Source: Bog-532 sp963742865
GTDB taxonomy: Bacteria > Actinomycetota > Actinomycetes > Streptosporangiales > Streptosporangiaceae
Assembly (NCBI GenBank): GCA_963742865.1
Contig: CAVUNW010000088.1
Location: 198,524 to 262,523, forward strand
Direction: 5' to 3'
Length of the DNA stretch: 64,000 nt
The notes under the pieces were generated by a model that saw only the letters and a program-made list of their open reading frames with translations, made no database searches and had not been told where the DNA came from. Of this stretch, positions 53,845-63,038 are shown in pieces. A program made the position numbers and the translations under genes. Position 1 is the first letter of the stretch. Each line of letters begins with the position of its first letter.

Positions 53845-55029
53845 ATGAACCCGCCAGCGACGCCGCCCCGGCTCGATACGGACGCGCTGATCGATGACCG
53901 GCGAACCCGGATCATCGTCTGCTGCGGGTCCGGCGGCGTCGGCAAGACGACTGCCGCGGCCGCGATCGGCCTGCGGGCCGCCGAGCGCGGCCGGCACGTG
54001 GTCGTCCTCACCGTCGACCCGGCACGCCGGCTGGCCCAGGCGATGGGCCTGTCCTACCTGGACAACATCCCACGGCCGGTGGACACGGGTTTCCCGTCCG
54101 GCGGCAGCCTGCACGCCATGATGCTGGACATGAAGCGGACCTTCGACGAGATCGTCGAGGCGCACGCGGACCCGGACCGCGCCGCGCAGATCCTGGCCAA
54201 CCCGTTCTACCAGTCCCTGTCGTCCAGCTTCGCCGGCACGCAGGAGTACATGGCCATGGAGAAGCTGGGCCAGCTGCACCACACCGACGAGTGGGATCTG
54301 ATCGTGGTCGATACGCCCCCGAGCCGTTCGGCCCTCGATTTCCTCGACGCGCCCCAGCGGCTCGGCCGGTTCCTCGACGGCCGGCTGATCCGGCTGCTGA
54401 CCGCCCCGGCGAAGCCCGGCCGCGCGTACATGAAAATGCTGAACGCAGGGTTCTCGCTGGTGACCGGAACGCTGACAAAGGTCCTCGGCGCACAGGTGCT
54501 CAAGGATATGCAGACGTTCGTTACGGCGTTCGACACGATGTTCGGCGGCTTCCGCGAGCGGGCCGATACGACCTACCGGCTGCTCCAGACGCCGGGGACC
54601 GCGTTCATCGTGGTCGCCGCGCCCGAGCCAGACGCACTGCGGGAAGCCTCGTACTTCGTCGAGCGGCTGGCCGGGGAGCGCATGCCCCTCGCGGGCCTGA
54701 TCCTGAACCGCGTGCACGTACCGGCCGCCACCCGGCTATCGGCGGCGCGCAGCGTTGCGGCCGCGGAAACGCTCGAAAATCACGAGACAACGAACGGACA
54801 TGCGGAATCGGCCGATCCTCCGCGCTACGCGCTCGCGGCCGGGGTTTTGCGGCTACACGCCGAACGGATGCAATTGGCGGTCCGGGAACGGCGGGTGGCC
54901 GAGCACTTCACCGCGGCTCATCCCACCGTTCCCGTCGCCGAGGTGGCCGCGCAGCCCGAGGACGTCCATGACCTCGAGGGCTTGCGCGCAATTGGCCTAA
55001 GCCTCGCCAGCCGACCAGCACGCGGCTAG
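53845..55029 (+). CDS. ArsA/GET3-like ATPase (second of the pair, Rv3680-like)
   Basis: A 394-residue ATPase with the deviant Walker A CCGSGGVGKTTAAAAIGLRA, DPARRLAQAMGL and LIVVDTPPSRSALDFLDAP. The middle part has the helical insert MLNAGFSLVTGTLTKVLGAQ. ATG 53845 gives the family start MNPPATPPRLD; a GTG at 53827 is in frame. It converges with whiB4, four bases apart. Its role is unknown. Confidence 0.9.
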   Translation: MNPPATPPRLDTDALIDDRRTRIIVCCGSGGVGKTTAAAAIGLRAAERGRHVVVLTVDPARRLAQAMGLSYLDNIPRPVDTGFPSGGSLHAMMLDMKRTFDEIVEAHADPDRAAQILANPFYQSLSSSFAGTQEYMAMEKLGQLHHTDEWDLIVVDTPPSRSALDFLDAPQRLGRFLDGRLIRLLTAPAKPGRAYMKMLNAGFSLVTGTLTKVLGAQVLKDMQTFVTAFDTMFGGFRERADTTYRLLQTPGTAFIVVAAPEPDALREASYFVERLAGERMPLAGLILNRVHVPAATRLSAARSVAAAETLENHETTNGHAESADPPRYALAAGVLRLHAERMQLAVRERRVAEHFTAAHPTVPVAEVAAQPEDVHDLEGLRAIGLSLASRPARG

Positions 55030-55033
55030 CAGG

Positions 55034-55333
55034 TCAGCTCGCCACCAGGTCGTCAACGTCCTGCTCGTAGCGCTCACGAGCCTGCTCGAGCAGCTCACGC
55101 CAGGACTTGACGTCCGGCCGCCGCCGCAGCAGGGCGCGGCGCTCCCGCTCGGTCATGCCGCCCCAGACGCCAAACTCGATGCCGTTGTCCAGCGCGTCGG
55201 CCAGGCATTCGGTCCTGACCTGGCAACCCCGGCAGATCAGCTTGGCTCGGTTCTGCGCTGCGCCCTGGACAAAAAGCTCGTCCGGGTCGGTTCCTTTACA
55301 GGCGGCGCGTGTGGTCCAGTCAGTGATCCACAT
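55034..55333 (-). CDS. whiB4: WhiB-family iron-sulfur regulator (WhiB4/WblA type)
   Basis: A 99-residue protein with four cluster cysteines (C12, C34, C37, C43 in ACKG, LICRGCQVRTEC) and the GVWGG turn (residues 55-59). The basic C-terminus (RRALLRRRPDVKSW) contacts DNA. The start MWITDWTTRAAC is typical of WblA, which represses development and oxidative-stress genes in Streptomyces. AAGGAG lies seven bases before the ATG. It adjoins the ATPase pair and ponA2, as in M. tuberculosis Rv3679-Rv3682. Confidence 0.94.
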   Translation of the reverse strand: MWITDWTTRAACKGTDPDELFVQGAAQNRAKLICRGCQVRTECLADALDNGIEFGVWGGMTERERRALLRRRPDVKSWRELLEQARERYEQDVDDLVAS

Positions 55334-55681
55334 GTGCCCACTCCTTTTGATCGTCGCGTACTGCGTACATGGACGGTCGCTGGCTCGATGGCGGTTGCTT
55401 GCGGTCCGGCTCCGCGGCTGCGGGACCGGGTTACCGGTTCGTGATAAAGCAACCTACGGAAGTCGCGGGGTAGCTGCCAAGGCCCCGCTGTGCTCATTTA
55501 CGGAATAGTTCTCTTGGGCCATGCCGGGCGGGATGGCTAGTCACCTTCGGTCGCCTTTGGCGTCCTCTGGACCCTGAACGGGCGTCTTGCGGCACTTCGT
55601 CCGGTTTGGGAGAACCGGCTGCTTGCGGGCCTTTATGCGAGGCGCGGGGTGCGTGCGCCGTTCGGCACGTACCCTGATGCC
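55334..55681. promoter_or_regulatory. Divergent whiB4-ponA2 intergenic region
   Basis: A 348-bp gap between divergent genes. It contains the whiB4 ribosome site and presumably both promoters. I could not identify convincing -35/-10 pairs. No gene was recognised. Confidence 0.4.
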
Positions 55682-58050
55682 GTGCTGTCAGGTGACATAG
55701 CAAACAAGACGGGTACCGTCGGCCGCCTTATCACCATCTCGGCCGTGGGCGGCGTCATCGCGGCCGCCATGGCCCTGCCCGTGATCGCGACGACCGGCGT
55801 GGTCCTGCGCGACCAGGCGAACAAGACGGCCGCGCCCGTCGCGGCCAGCTTCGGCACGATCCCGCAGCGCTCGCAGATCCTGGACGCTAACGGCCACCTG
55901 ATGGCGTACGTCTACAGCGTGGACGGCGGCCCGGGCGCCTCGGCCTCCGGCATCGACCGGCAGCCGGTGAGCTATGACCAGATCTCACCGGTCATGCGGC
56001 AGGCGATCGTGGCCATCGAGGACAACCGCTTCTGGCAGGAAGGCGCCCTGGACCTCAAGGGCACCCTGCGCGCGCTGGTCAACAACCTGCAGCACAAGTC
56101 GGTGCAGGGTGGTTCGAGCATCACCCAGCAGTACGTCAAGAACATGCTGATCCTCTCGGCGCCGAACGCCCAGCAGGCCCAGGCCGCCTACCAGGACACG
56201 CTGTCCCGGAAGCTGCACGAACTGCGGCTGGCCATCAGCGTCGCGCACCAGCAGTCGAAGCAGCAGATCCTCACCGGTTACCTGAACGACGCCTACTTCG
56301 GCAACCTCGCCTACGGGATCGAGGCGGCGGCGGAGACGTACTTCAACACCTCCGCCGCCAAGCTCACGCTGACCCAGGCTGCCATGCTGGCCGGCATCGT
56401 GGAAAACCCGTCCGGGTATGACCCGTTCACCAACGCCAGCGCGGCCACGGCTCGCCGTAACACGGTCCTGGCCAGAATGGTCCAGACCGGTGTGCTCAGC
56501 AGCAAGCTGGCGGCCGCGGCCGAGAACGCGCCGCTGGGTCTGCAGAACGGGACGCCCGACAACGGCTGCACGCAGGCGGTGGCCAGCTCGGGCGCGTTCT
56601 TCTGCAACTACGTGGAGCAGGTGATCCTGCAGGACTCGTCGATCGCGAAGACCGCGGCGGACCGGGCCAAGCTGCTGGCCACCGGTGGCCTGAAGATCTA
56701 CACCACGCTGGACGAGAAGGACCAGAACGCGGCCAGCAACGCGGTCAATTTCACGCTGCCGGAGTACAGCCACGTCTACAACCCGCCGGCAACGCCGACA
56801 CCGAGGTGATGGTGCAGCCAGGCACCGGCGCGATCAAGGCGATGGCGGAGAACCGGCAGTACGGCAGCAACGGCACGACGATCAACTACGCCGTGAACTC
56901 GAACTACGGTGGCGGCCAGGGCGTTCAGACCGGTTCGTCGTCCAAGTTGTTCACGCTCGTGACCGCGCTGGAGCAGAACATCCCGTTCGGGTTCACCGCC
57001 ACCGTGCCGGACAGCACGACCGTGCAAGGATTCACCAACTGCGCGGGGCAGCCGCTCACGCAGGGTTTCCCGGTGGCGAACGACGAGAACTCGACCAACG
57101 GATCGACCACGTACACCCTGTACGCGGCCACGGCGCAGTCCATCAACGTGTTCTACGCCGAACTGGAGCAGAAGGTCGGGCTGTGCAACGTGGTCAAGAC
57201 GGCCGCGAACCTGGGGGTGACCTGGGCGGACGGGACCCCGCTGCTCAAGGCGCCGCACTATAAGGGCGGGATTCCCGCCGACGACATCACGTCCTTCACG
57301 CTCGGCGCGGCCACCGTCTCGCCGCTGAGCATGGCGGGCGCGTACGCGACGATGGCCGCCCGCGGCAAGTACTGCGCTCCGGTGGCGCTGACGCGGATCA
57401 CCACTCAGACCGGCGCGTCGCTGGCCATCCCCTCGGCCAACTGCCGGCAGGCCATTTCGCCGCAGATCGCGGACGCGGTCAACTACGTGCTGCAGGGGGT
57501 GCTGAACTTCCCGGGCGCGACCGGCGCCGGGCTCGGGCTCAACCGGCCGGCGGCGGGTAAGACCGGTACCGCGAACAGCTCCGTGTACGCCGCGTTCGGC
57601 GGTTACACGCCGACCCTGGCGGCCTACGTGTCGGCCTATCACCCCGACCCGCCCACCCCGATGGTCGGGCTGAACAGCTGCTATCAGGTGCAAGGCGGTG
57701 GCCAGGCGTGTAACGGCCAGATGTTCGGCGCCGACGCACCGGGCCATACCTGGCAGCTCAGCTTTGAGCAGGCCTATCTGGGATCGGCGGCAAGCTTCGT
57801 CCCCGTTCCCGGCGACAGCCCGCTGATGAGCATGGGCGATGGCCAGAGCCCCCCGAAGCAGAGCGGCAAGAAGGGCAATAACGGGGGCGGCGGAAACGGT
57901 AATGGCAACGGGAACGGGAACGGGAACGGCAACGGCAACGGGAACGGCAACTGCATCTTCTTCTTCTGCACCGGCGGAGGCGGCGGAGGCGGAGGCGGAG
58001 GCGGAGGCGGAGGCGGAGGCGGCGCCAACGGCGGCCCCGTCCAGGGATAA
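55682..58050 (+). CDS. ponA2: Bifunctional penicillin-binding protein PonA2-like (transglycosylase/transpeptidase), frameshifted
   Basis: After a membrane anchor (GGVIAAAMALPVIATTGVVL) comes the GT51 domain: VAIEDNRFWQEGALDLKG (catalytic Glu), GSSITQQYVKN and AAMLAGIVENPSGYDPF. The transpeptidase part has SSSKLFTLVTALEQ (SxxK) and AGKTGTANS (KTG). The halves are in different frames: the first stops at 56809 and the second resumes as NADTEVMVQPGTGAIKAM. One C is probably missing near 56786-56791 (total 3n+2). No PASTA domain is present; instead the tail is Asn-Gly repeats, CIFFFC and a Gly run. GTG 55682 or 55649 may start it. Confidence 0.88.
57886..58024. repeat. Asn-Gly and Gly-coding microsatellite-like repeats in the ponA2 tail
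   Basis: 57886-57950 is a run of AACGG(C/G) units coding (Asn-Gly)n. 57972-58024 is a run of GGCGGA hexamers coding poly-Gly. A short hydrophobic stretch with two Cys (NCIFFFCTG) lies between them. Both runs are prone to slippage. Confidence 0.9.
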
Positions 58051-58081
58051 CCTGTCCAGGGGGTAAGGAGCGCTCGGCCGC

Positions 58082-59392
58082 TCAGCGGGGTCCGGCGAGC
58101 CGGGCGGTGAGCTCGCCGGGCGGCACCTGCTCCTGCTCCCCCGAATCCATGTCCCGCACGGTGACCAGGCCCGCAGCGCGGTCCTGCGGGCCGTAGATGA
58201 GCACGTAGCGGGCGTGCCGGTCCGCCGCCCACCTGAGCTGCCGGGCGAGCTTACGGCTCGAGCCCAGGTAGACCTCGGTACGCAGGCCTGCCCGCCGCAG
58301 CCGGGCCGCGAAATCCGTGGCGTCGGCCGCCGCGTCGTCGTCGATGACGGTGATGGCCACGTCCAGGCGCGGCGCGGTGATCGCCTCGTCGCTGAGCAGC
58401 CCGATGATCCGTTCCACCCCGAGCGAACCGCCACAGGCCGGCTTATCCGGGCCGCCGAGCGCCTCGATCAGGTGGTCGTAGCGCCCTCCGCTGGCGATGG
58501 ACCCGGGCATCCCCGCCGCCACCACCTCGAAGATGAAGCCCGTGTAGTAGTCCAGCCCGCGGACCAGGCTGGGCGTGAACGCGATCCGCTCCGCGCCGAC
58601 CACCGGCGCGGCCAGGGTGATCAGCCGGTCCACCTCGGCCAGCCCTTCGCGCCCCTCCTCGGCGTCGGCGAGGACCTTCCGCAGCCGCTCTACCGCATCC
58701 GGAGCGGTCAGGTCGGCGACCAGCCCCTCGGCCGTGGCCGGGTCCAGAGATCGCGCCTCCACTAGCTCGCGCGCCACCTCGGCGGGTGCCAGCTTGTCCA
58801 GCTTGTCCAGCGTGATGAGCACGCCGCCGCCCACGGCGGCCGGGATGCCGTACACCTGGAGCAGGCCGGAGAGCGCGCGCCGCGAATTGACCAGGACCGA
58901 GAAGTCGGTCACGCCGACCGCAGTCAGCGCGTCGGTCACGGCGCAGACGATTTCCGCGTCGGCCAGCGGAGACTCGGAGTTCACGACGTCCACGTCGCAC
59001 TGCGCGAACTCGCGGAAGCGGCCGCGCCCGGGGCGGTCGGCGCGCCAGACCGGCCCCATCACGTAGCGCTTGTAGGGCGCCGGCAACTGGGAGCCGTACG
59101 CCGCCACGACCCGGGCCAGCGGCACCGTCATGTCGTAGCGCAGCGCGAGATCCGCCTCGCCGGTGGCCTCGTGCTCACCGCGGCGGAGGATCTTGAAGAT
59201 CAGCTTGTCGCCCTCGTCGCCGTACTTGCCCGTCAAGGTCTCGAGCCGCTCGAAGGCCGGCGTCTGCAGCGGCTCGAAGCCGTACCGCTCGAAGACGTCC
59301 CGGATGGCCGCGAACACATGCTCACGCACCCGCAGGTCGCCCGCCAGGAAGTCCCTCGTACCCGAGGGGGGCTCGAACTGCTGGGACGCCAT
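58082..59392 (-). CDS. hisS: Histidyl-tRNA synthetase
   Basis: A 436-residue class II synthetase. Signatures are PPSGTRDFLAGDLRVREHVF, LRYDMTVPLARVVAAYG, VMGPVWRADRPGRGRFREF (motif 2), the histidine-specific LVRGLDYYTGFIFEV, and GGSLGVERIIGLLSD (motif 3). The C-terminal anticodon-binding domain is present. It is complete, with ATG 59392. It breaks the similarity to the M. tuberculosis gene order, where hisS lies elsewhere. Confidence 0.96.
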   Translation of the reverse strand: MASQQFEPPSGTRDFLAGDLRVREHVFAAIRDVFERYGFEPLQTPAFERLETLTGKYGDEGDKLIFKILRRGEHEATGEADLALRYDMTVPLARVVAAYGSQLPAPYKRYVMGPVWRADRPGRGRFREFAQCDVDVVNSESPLADAEIVCAVTDALTAVGVTDFSVLVNSRRALSGLLQVYGIPAAVGGGVLITLDKLDKLAPAEVARELVEARSLDPATAEGLVADLTAPDAVERLRKVLADAEEGREGLAEVDRLITLAAPVVGAERIAFTPSLVRGLDYYTGFIFEVVAAGMPGSIASGGRYDHLIEALGGPDKPACGGSLGVERIIGLLSDEAITAPRLDVAITVIDDDAAADATDFAARLRRAGLRTEVYLGSSRKLARQLRWAADRHARYVLIYGPQDRAAGLVTVRDMDSGEQEQVPPGELTARLAGPR

Positions 59393-59509
59393 GATTTTAA
59401 ACTCCTCCGTACTCTTCTGGCCGCCCTGCCGATGCTACTGGGCATGGCCCCCGAACCATCACTGGCCCGCTTCCGCGCGGATGCGGAGCGGGCCAGGCAA
59501 GGGCGGGGG

Positions 59510-59695
59510 TCAGTCCGCGGTCTGGTCGTCGATCTCGGCCGACGGCGCGTTCGTCTGCACGGACTTGATCCCGTTCAGCGCCGACGACTTGCTCTCATAG
59601 GCCTCACTGGTCGCGATCACCTGGCCGTTGCCAGCGACCAGGTTGAAGTGGAATTTCCCACTCGAGCCCTTCTTGAGCACGAATTTGCCCGCCAT
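59510..59695 (-). CDS. DUF1508 (YegP-like) small protein
   Basis: A 61-residue protein with one DUF1508 unit: GKFVLKKGSSGKFHFNLVAG and IATSEAYESKSSALNGI. ATG 59695 has AGGGAG upstream. Homologues in other bacteria are stress-related but uncharacterised. It lies 117 bp upstream of hisS on the same strand. Confidence 0.87.
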   Translation of the reverse strand: MAGKFVLKKGSSGKFHFNLVAGNGQVIATSEAYESKSSALNGIKSVQTNAPSAEIDDQTAD

Positions 59696-59791
59696 AGCTC
59701 TCTCCCTCAGTCCGTAACTACCTTGTTTCGGCGGGAGGGTACGTTCCCGCATTAGCCCTGCTGACACGCACCCTGATGGCTCAAGATCGGC

Positions 59792-60256
59792 TCAGGACGA
59801 TCTGGCGGTCAGCCGGCGGCGTACCTCGGCCGCGACCCGGCCCCCCTCGGCGCGTCCCGCGACGCGCGGGGTGACCGCCTTCATGACCTGCCCCATGGCT
59901 GACATGCCGGAGGCACCCGTTTCGGTGACGACCTCGTCCACGATGCCGGCCAGCTCATCGTCGCCGAGCTGGGCGGGCAGGTACCCGGCCAGCACCTGGC
60001 CCTCGGCCTGTTCCGCGGCCGCCTGCTCGGCCCGGCCGGCCGAGCCGAACGCGTCGGCGGCCTCGCGGCGTTTCTTCGCCTCCCGGGCCAGGACCTTCAG
60101 CACTTCGTCGTCGGACAGCTCGCGCGCCGAACTGCCAGATACCTCTTCGTTGGTGATGGCGGTCAGGGCCATCCGCAATGTCCGCATCCGTACTTGGTCA
60201 CGGGCCCGCATGGCCGTTGACAGGTCGGTCCGCAGGCGCTCCTTTAGTTCAGCCAT
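59792..60256 (-). CDS. GatB/YqeY-domain protein
   Basis: A 154-residue all-helical protein: LKERLRTDLSTAMRARDQVR, LRMALTAITNEEV, KVLAREAKKRREAADAF, VLAGYLPAQLGDDEL and MGQVMKAVTPRVAGRAEG. It resembles the tail domain of GatB that binds tRNA, but stand-alone YqeY proteins have no settled role. ATG 60256 has GGGAGG nine bases upstream. It is divergent from the metallophosphoesterase, 35 bp apart. Confidence 0.92.
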   Translation of the reverse strand: MAELKERLRTDLSTAMRARDQVRMRTLRMALTAITNEEVSGSSARELSDDEVLKVLAREAKKRREAADAFGSAGRAEQAAAEQAEGQVLAGYLPAQLGDDELAGIVDEVVTETGASGMSAMGQVMKAVTPRVAGRAEGGRVAAEVRRRLTARSS

Positions 60257-60291
60257 GAAAACCATCCTCCCTGACATGGCACCATGGGTGG

Positions 60292-61332
60292 GTGCGAGCA
60301 CGAGCCATCCTCCCCCTGGGCGCCGCAGCAGCCGGTGCCGCCCTGGTCTATGCGTCGGTCGTCGAGCGGAACTGGTTTGCTCTCCGCCAGGCCGAGGTGC
60401 CGGTCCTGGCCGCGGATGCCCAGCCACTGCGTGTCCTGCACATCTCGGACCTGCACCTGACCCCCGGCCGCAAGCGGCTGATGGACTGGGTCGCATCCCT
60501 GGACAGCCTGGATCCTGATCTGGTGGTGAACACCGGGGATTCGATCGCGCACCCCGATTCGATCCGCTGCCTCGTCGGCGCGCTCGGGCCGCTGCTCGAC
60601 CGGCCCGGTGTGTTCGTGTTCGGCTCCAACGACCTGTACCGGCCGCGGCCCAAGAACCCGGCCCGCTACCTTTGGGAAACCAGCGCGCGCCGCTACCCCC
60701 GGCACGCCCCCGACCTGCCCTGGCAGAAGCTGGGCGACACCCTGGCCGACGCGGGCTGGCTGGACGCCAACAACCAGAGCGGGCGGATCAAGGCCGGCGG
60801 CCTGGACATCGCCGTGGCCGGCGTGCACGACCCGCACATCAAGCGCGACCGCTACGAGCGCGTCGCCGGGGCCGCGGATCGCTCAGCCGACCTGCGCCTC
60901 GGCATCATGCACACGCCCGAGCCCCGGATCCTCGACCGCTTCACCGATGACGGCTACGACCTGCTGTTCGCCGGGCACACCCACGGCGGGCAACTGCGGA
61001 TACCCGGGTACGGGGCACTCGTGACCAACTGCGAGATCGACCGGGCCCGGGTCAGCGGCCTGCACCAGCACCCGGCCGAAGGCACACCCGCCCGGGACGG
61101 GCACCGCGCCTGGCTGCATGTGTCGGCCGGCCTGGGCACTTCTCCGTGGGCCCCCGCACGGTTCGCGTGCCGCCCGGAGGCCACCCTGCTCACGCTGGTA
61201 CCCGCCCGGCGACAAGTGATCCGCGGCGGACGAATGACCGGTCACGCTCTGCTGGCGACGGTGACGGGCCTCATCCCATGGCGTGCGCAGCGCGGCTCAG
61301 CATCCGCTAGACTTTGCGGGCCGGTCAGGTGA
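60292..61332 (+). CDS. Membrane-anchored metallophosphoesterase (Rv3683-like)
   Basis: A 346-residue calcineurin-like phosphoesterase. The N-terminal signal anchor is AILPLGAAAAGAALVYASVV. Metal-binding motifs are VLHISDLHLTPGR, LVVNTGDSIA, FGSNDLYRPR (GNHD position, here GSND), LGIMHTPEP and LLFAGHTHGGQLRIPG. In M. tuberculosis the homologue follows ponA2 directly; here four genes intervene. The substrate is unknown. GTG 60292 is used. Confidence 0.9.
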   Translation: MRARAILPLGAAAAGAALVYASVVERNWFALRQAEVPVLAADAQPLRVLHISDLHLTPGRKRLMDWVASLDSLDPDLVVNTGDSIAHPDSIRCLVGALGPLLDRPGVFVFGSNDLYRPRPKNPARYLWETSARRYPRHAPDLPWQKLGDTLADAGWLDANNQSGRIKAGGLDIAVAGVHDPHIKRDRYERVAGAADRSADLRLGIMHTPEPRILDRFTDDGYDLLFAGHTHGGQLRIPGYGALVTNCEIDRARVSGLHQHPAEGTPARDGHRAWLHVSAGLGTSPWAPARFACRPEATLLTLVPARRQVIRGGRMTGHALLATVTGLIPWRAQRGSASARLCGPVR

Positions 61333-61361
61333 GCCCCGCTGTAGCAGGCCACGTGACCAGC

Positions 61362-61438
61362 CGGGGTGTGGCGCAGCTTGGCAGCGCGCTTCGTTCGGGA
61401 CGAAGAGGCCGCCGGTTCAAATCCGGCCACCCCGACCA
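61362..61438 (+). tRNA. tRNA-Pro (anticodon CGG)
   Basis: A 77-nt cloverleaf with encoded CCA. The acceptor stem pairs CGGGGTG with CACCCCG. The anticodon arm is CTTCG-TTCGGGA-CGAAG, giving CGG. The T arm has GGTTCAAATCC. It follows the metallophosphoesterase by 29 bp, and degenerate accessory genes begin beyond it. Confidence 0.96.
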
Positions 61439-61889
61439 GAGTTCTTCCAGTTCAGAGCCCTATTTTGTTCTATTTGGCCGGGTTATCACCTGCGGATCGC
61501 CGGTCTCTGGGAGCACAGGGTCACGGGCTGGCCGTATCGTGGCTGGTAGCGGGCCACTTTCTGCCTAGTGAGGTGGGAGCCGATCTTCGGCGGCGGCTTC
61601 CGCTAGGTCGCGAGGAAGTCTCCAGAATCGGCAGGATCGGGCGAATACACCAGGACCGGTGTGCGCGCCTGAAGGCAATCACGGAACGTGAATGATGCGC
61701 GGCGGCAAGCCGCGCACCGACCCGCCGTTAGGAGCGAGAGCGGCTCCGCGCGTGGGCGCTGTGCAGCCACACAAAACTGGGTGTTCTGTGCTGCCCAGCC
61801 GCAGCGACCTTCCCCCAGACGTCCCAGGACTGAACCGTCCGGCCACCCGGTCCGTGCCCTGGTGGAGGACTTTGTTTTCCTTGTTTCTC
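61439..61889. other. Non-coding stretch after tRNA-Pro
   Basis: A 451-bp stretch with several open frames but no recognisable product. The first 60 bases are AT-rich for this window. It could be the junction of an old insertion at the tRNA, but I found no direct repeat of the tRNA end here. Confidence 0.5.
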
Positions 61890-62747
61890 TTAGCTGCTGG
61901 CTGTAAGGAATCCGTCGACGTCGGCGGCAAACTCGGCGTGATGCTGAAACAGGAACCCATGCGCCTCGTCAGGATAGATCCTCACCCTGGCGTGCGGGAT
62001 CAGGCCCGCGAGCAGGTACGAATAATGCGGCAGGATAATCGGGTCGCTGTCGCCGTTCGCCACGAACACCGGCATATCCAGGGCGCTGACCCGCTCGAGC
62101 AGCGCATAATCGGGCAGTCCCCGAGCGCAACAGCGTCATACTGTGCCTCGCGGGTGGCCCATGTCGTTACTGCATCACAGTCCTCGGTCCGGGCGTTCAT
62201 ACGCTGCAGGGCTTCTTTGCCAGCCCGCCGGCTGGGCTCCGACCAGGGGAAGAACACGCTGAGGTATTCCTCCGGACTGGTTTTCGGGGTGCCGACTGCG
62301 TTGATCACCTCAGGCGCCCAGCCATGCATGCAAGCTGCTTCCCGTAGGCACTGAAAGGCGAGGACCAGCCTGCGCACGATCGCCGGCCGTACCAGCGCGA
62401 TCTGCTGCGCGACGAAGCTGCCGATGGAGAAGCCGAGGATGTCCACTTGGGCGAATCCCATGGCGGCAATGAACGCTATCGCGTCGCGCGCCATCTGCTC
62501 GATGGTGTCCGGGTCATTCCGGTGGATCCGCCGACTCCGGCGTTGTCGAACGCGATCACCCGCCGGGTCCGGGCCAGAGCGTCGACTAGCGCCGGATCCC
62601 AATTATCGAGGTTCCCGCGGAAGTGCTGCAGCAGGATCAGCGCTACCGCACCATCGCTGCCTCCGCTGGTGTCGCGGTAGGCGTAGTCGACACCGTTGGC
62701 CGCGCTGAGGAGTTCTTCGGAAGACTCGAATATGTGGTGGTGGCCAC
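61890..62747 (-). pseudogene. Alpha/beta hydrolase, broken by several frameshifts
   Basis: Pieces of one alpha/beta hydrolase lie in consecutive frames: SSEELLSAANGVDYAYRD; ALILLQHFRGNLDNWDPALV and RRVIAFDNAGVGGSTG; then VDILGFSIGSFVAQQIALV (nucleophile elbow GFSIGS); then DYALLERVSALDMPVFVANG and DEAHGFLFQHHAEF (catalytic His region). Breaks fall near 62730, 62510-62515 and 62118-62130. Each is a simple one- or two-base change. The neighbouring genes to the right are broken too. Confidence 0.82.
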
Positions 62748-62781
62748 AGCTGCTCGCCGGTCCCTTCGCTCCGTGACGTGC

Positions 62782-63035
62782 TCACCACTCCCGGCCGGGC
62801 AGCCGCACGGTGATCTGCTGAAGCAGCCAGCCGTTGCCGTCGGATCGCTGAACGATGCGTAGGTCTGGTAGGACCGGCCTTCCGGGTCGGGGCCAGGAAC
62901 GCGGTCGCCGTCCAGGTGAAAGACCTCGCTGACCTCAATGCTCCGGCTGGCAAGGTCCGCACGCGCCACATCGATGTAGGAGACGACCAGGATCAGGCGC
63001 TGGACCGAACCGGGCTCGCGGCGATCACGGATGTT
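62782..63035 (-). pseudogene. NTF2/SnoaL-like protein remnant
   Basis: The frame SYIDVARADLASRSIEVSEV with FHLDGDRV is typical of the C-terminal half of SnoaL/NTF2-like small proteins. The expected end GNGWLLQQITVRLPGREW follows in another frame, with the shift near 62838-62855, and stops at 62782. The start and N-terminal half are not recognisable. A low-confidence family call. Confidence 0.5.
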
Positions 63036-63038
63036 GCC

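Noticed and set aside
52791..55029. Arsenic resistance operon
   Set aside because: The ATPases are ArsA-like only in fold; no arsB/arsR/arsC neighbours and no metal-binding Cys triad are present.
56770..56815. Programmed frameshift in ponA2
   Set aside because: There is no slippery heptamer or clear downstream structure, and similar shifts occur in unrelated genes of this window.
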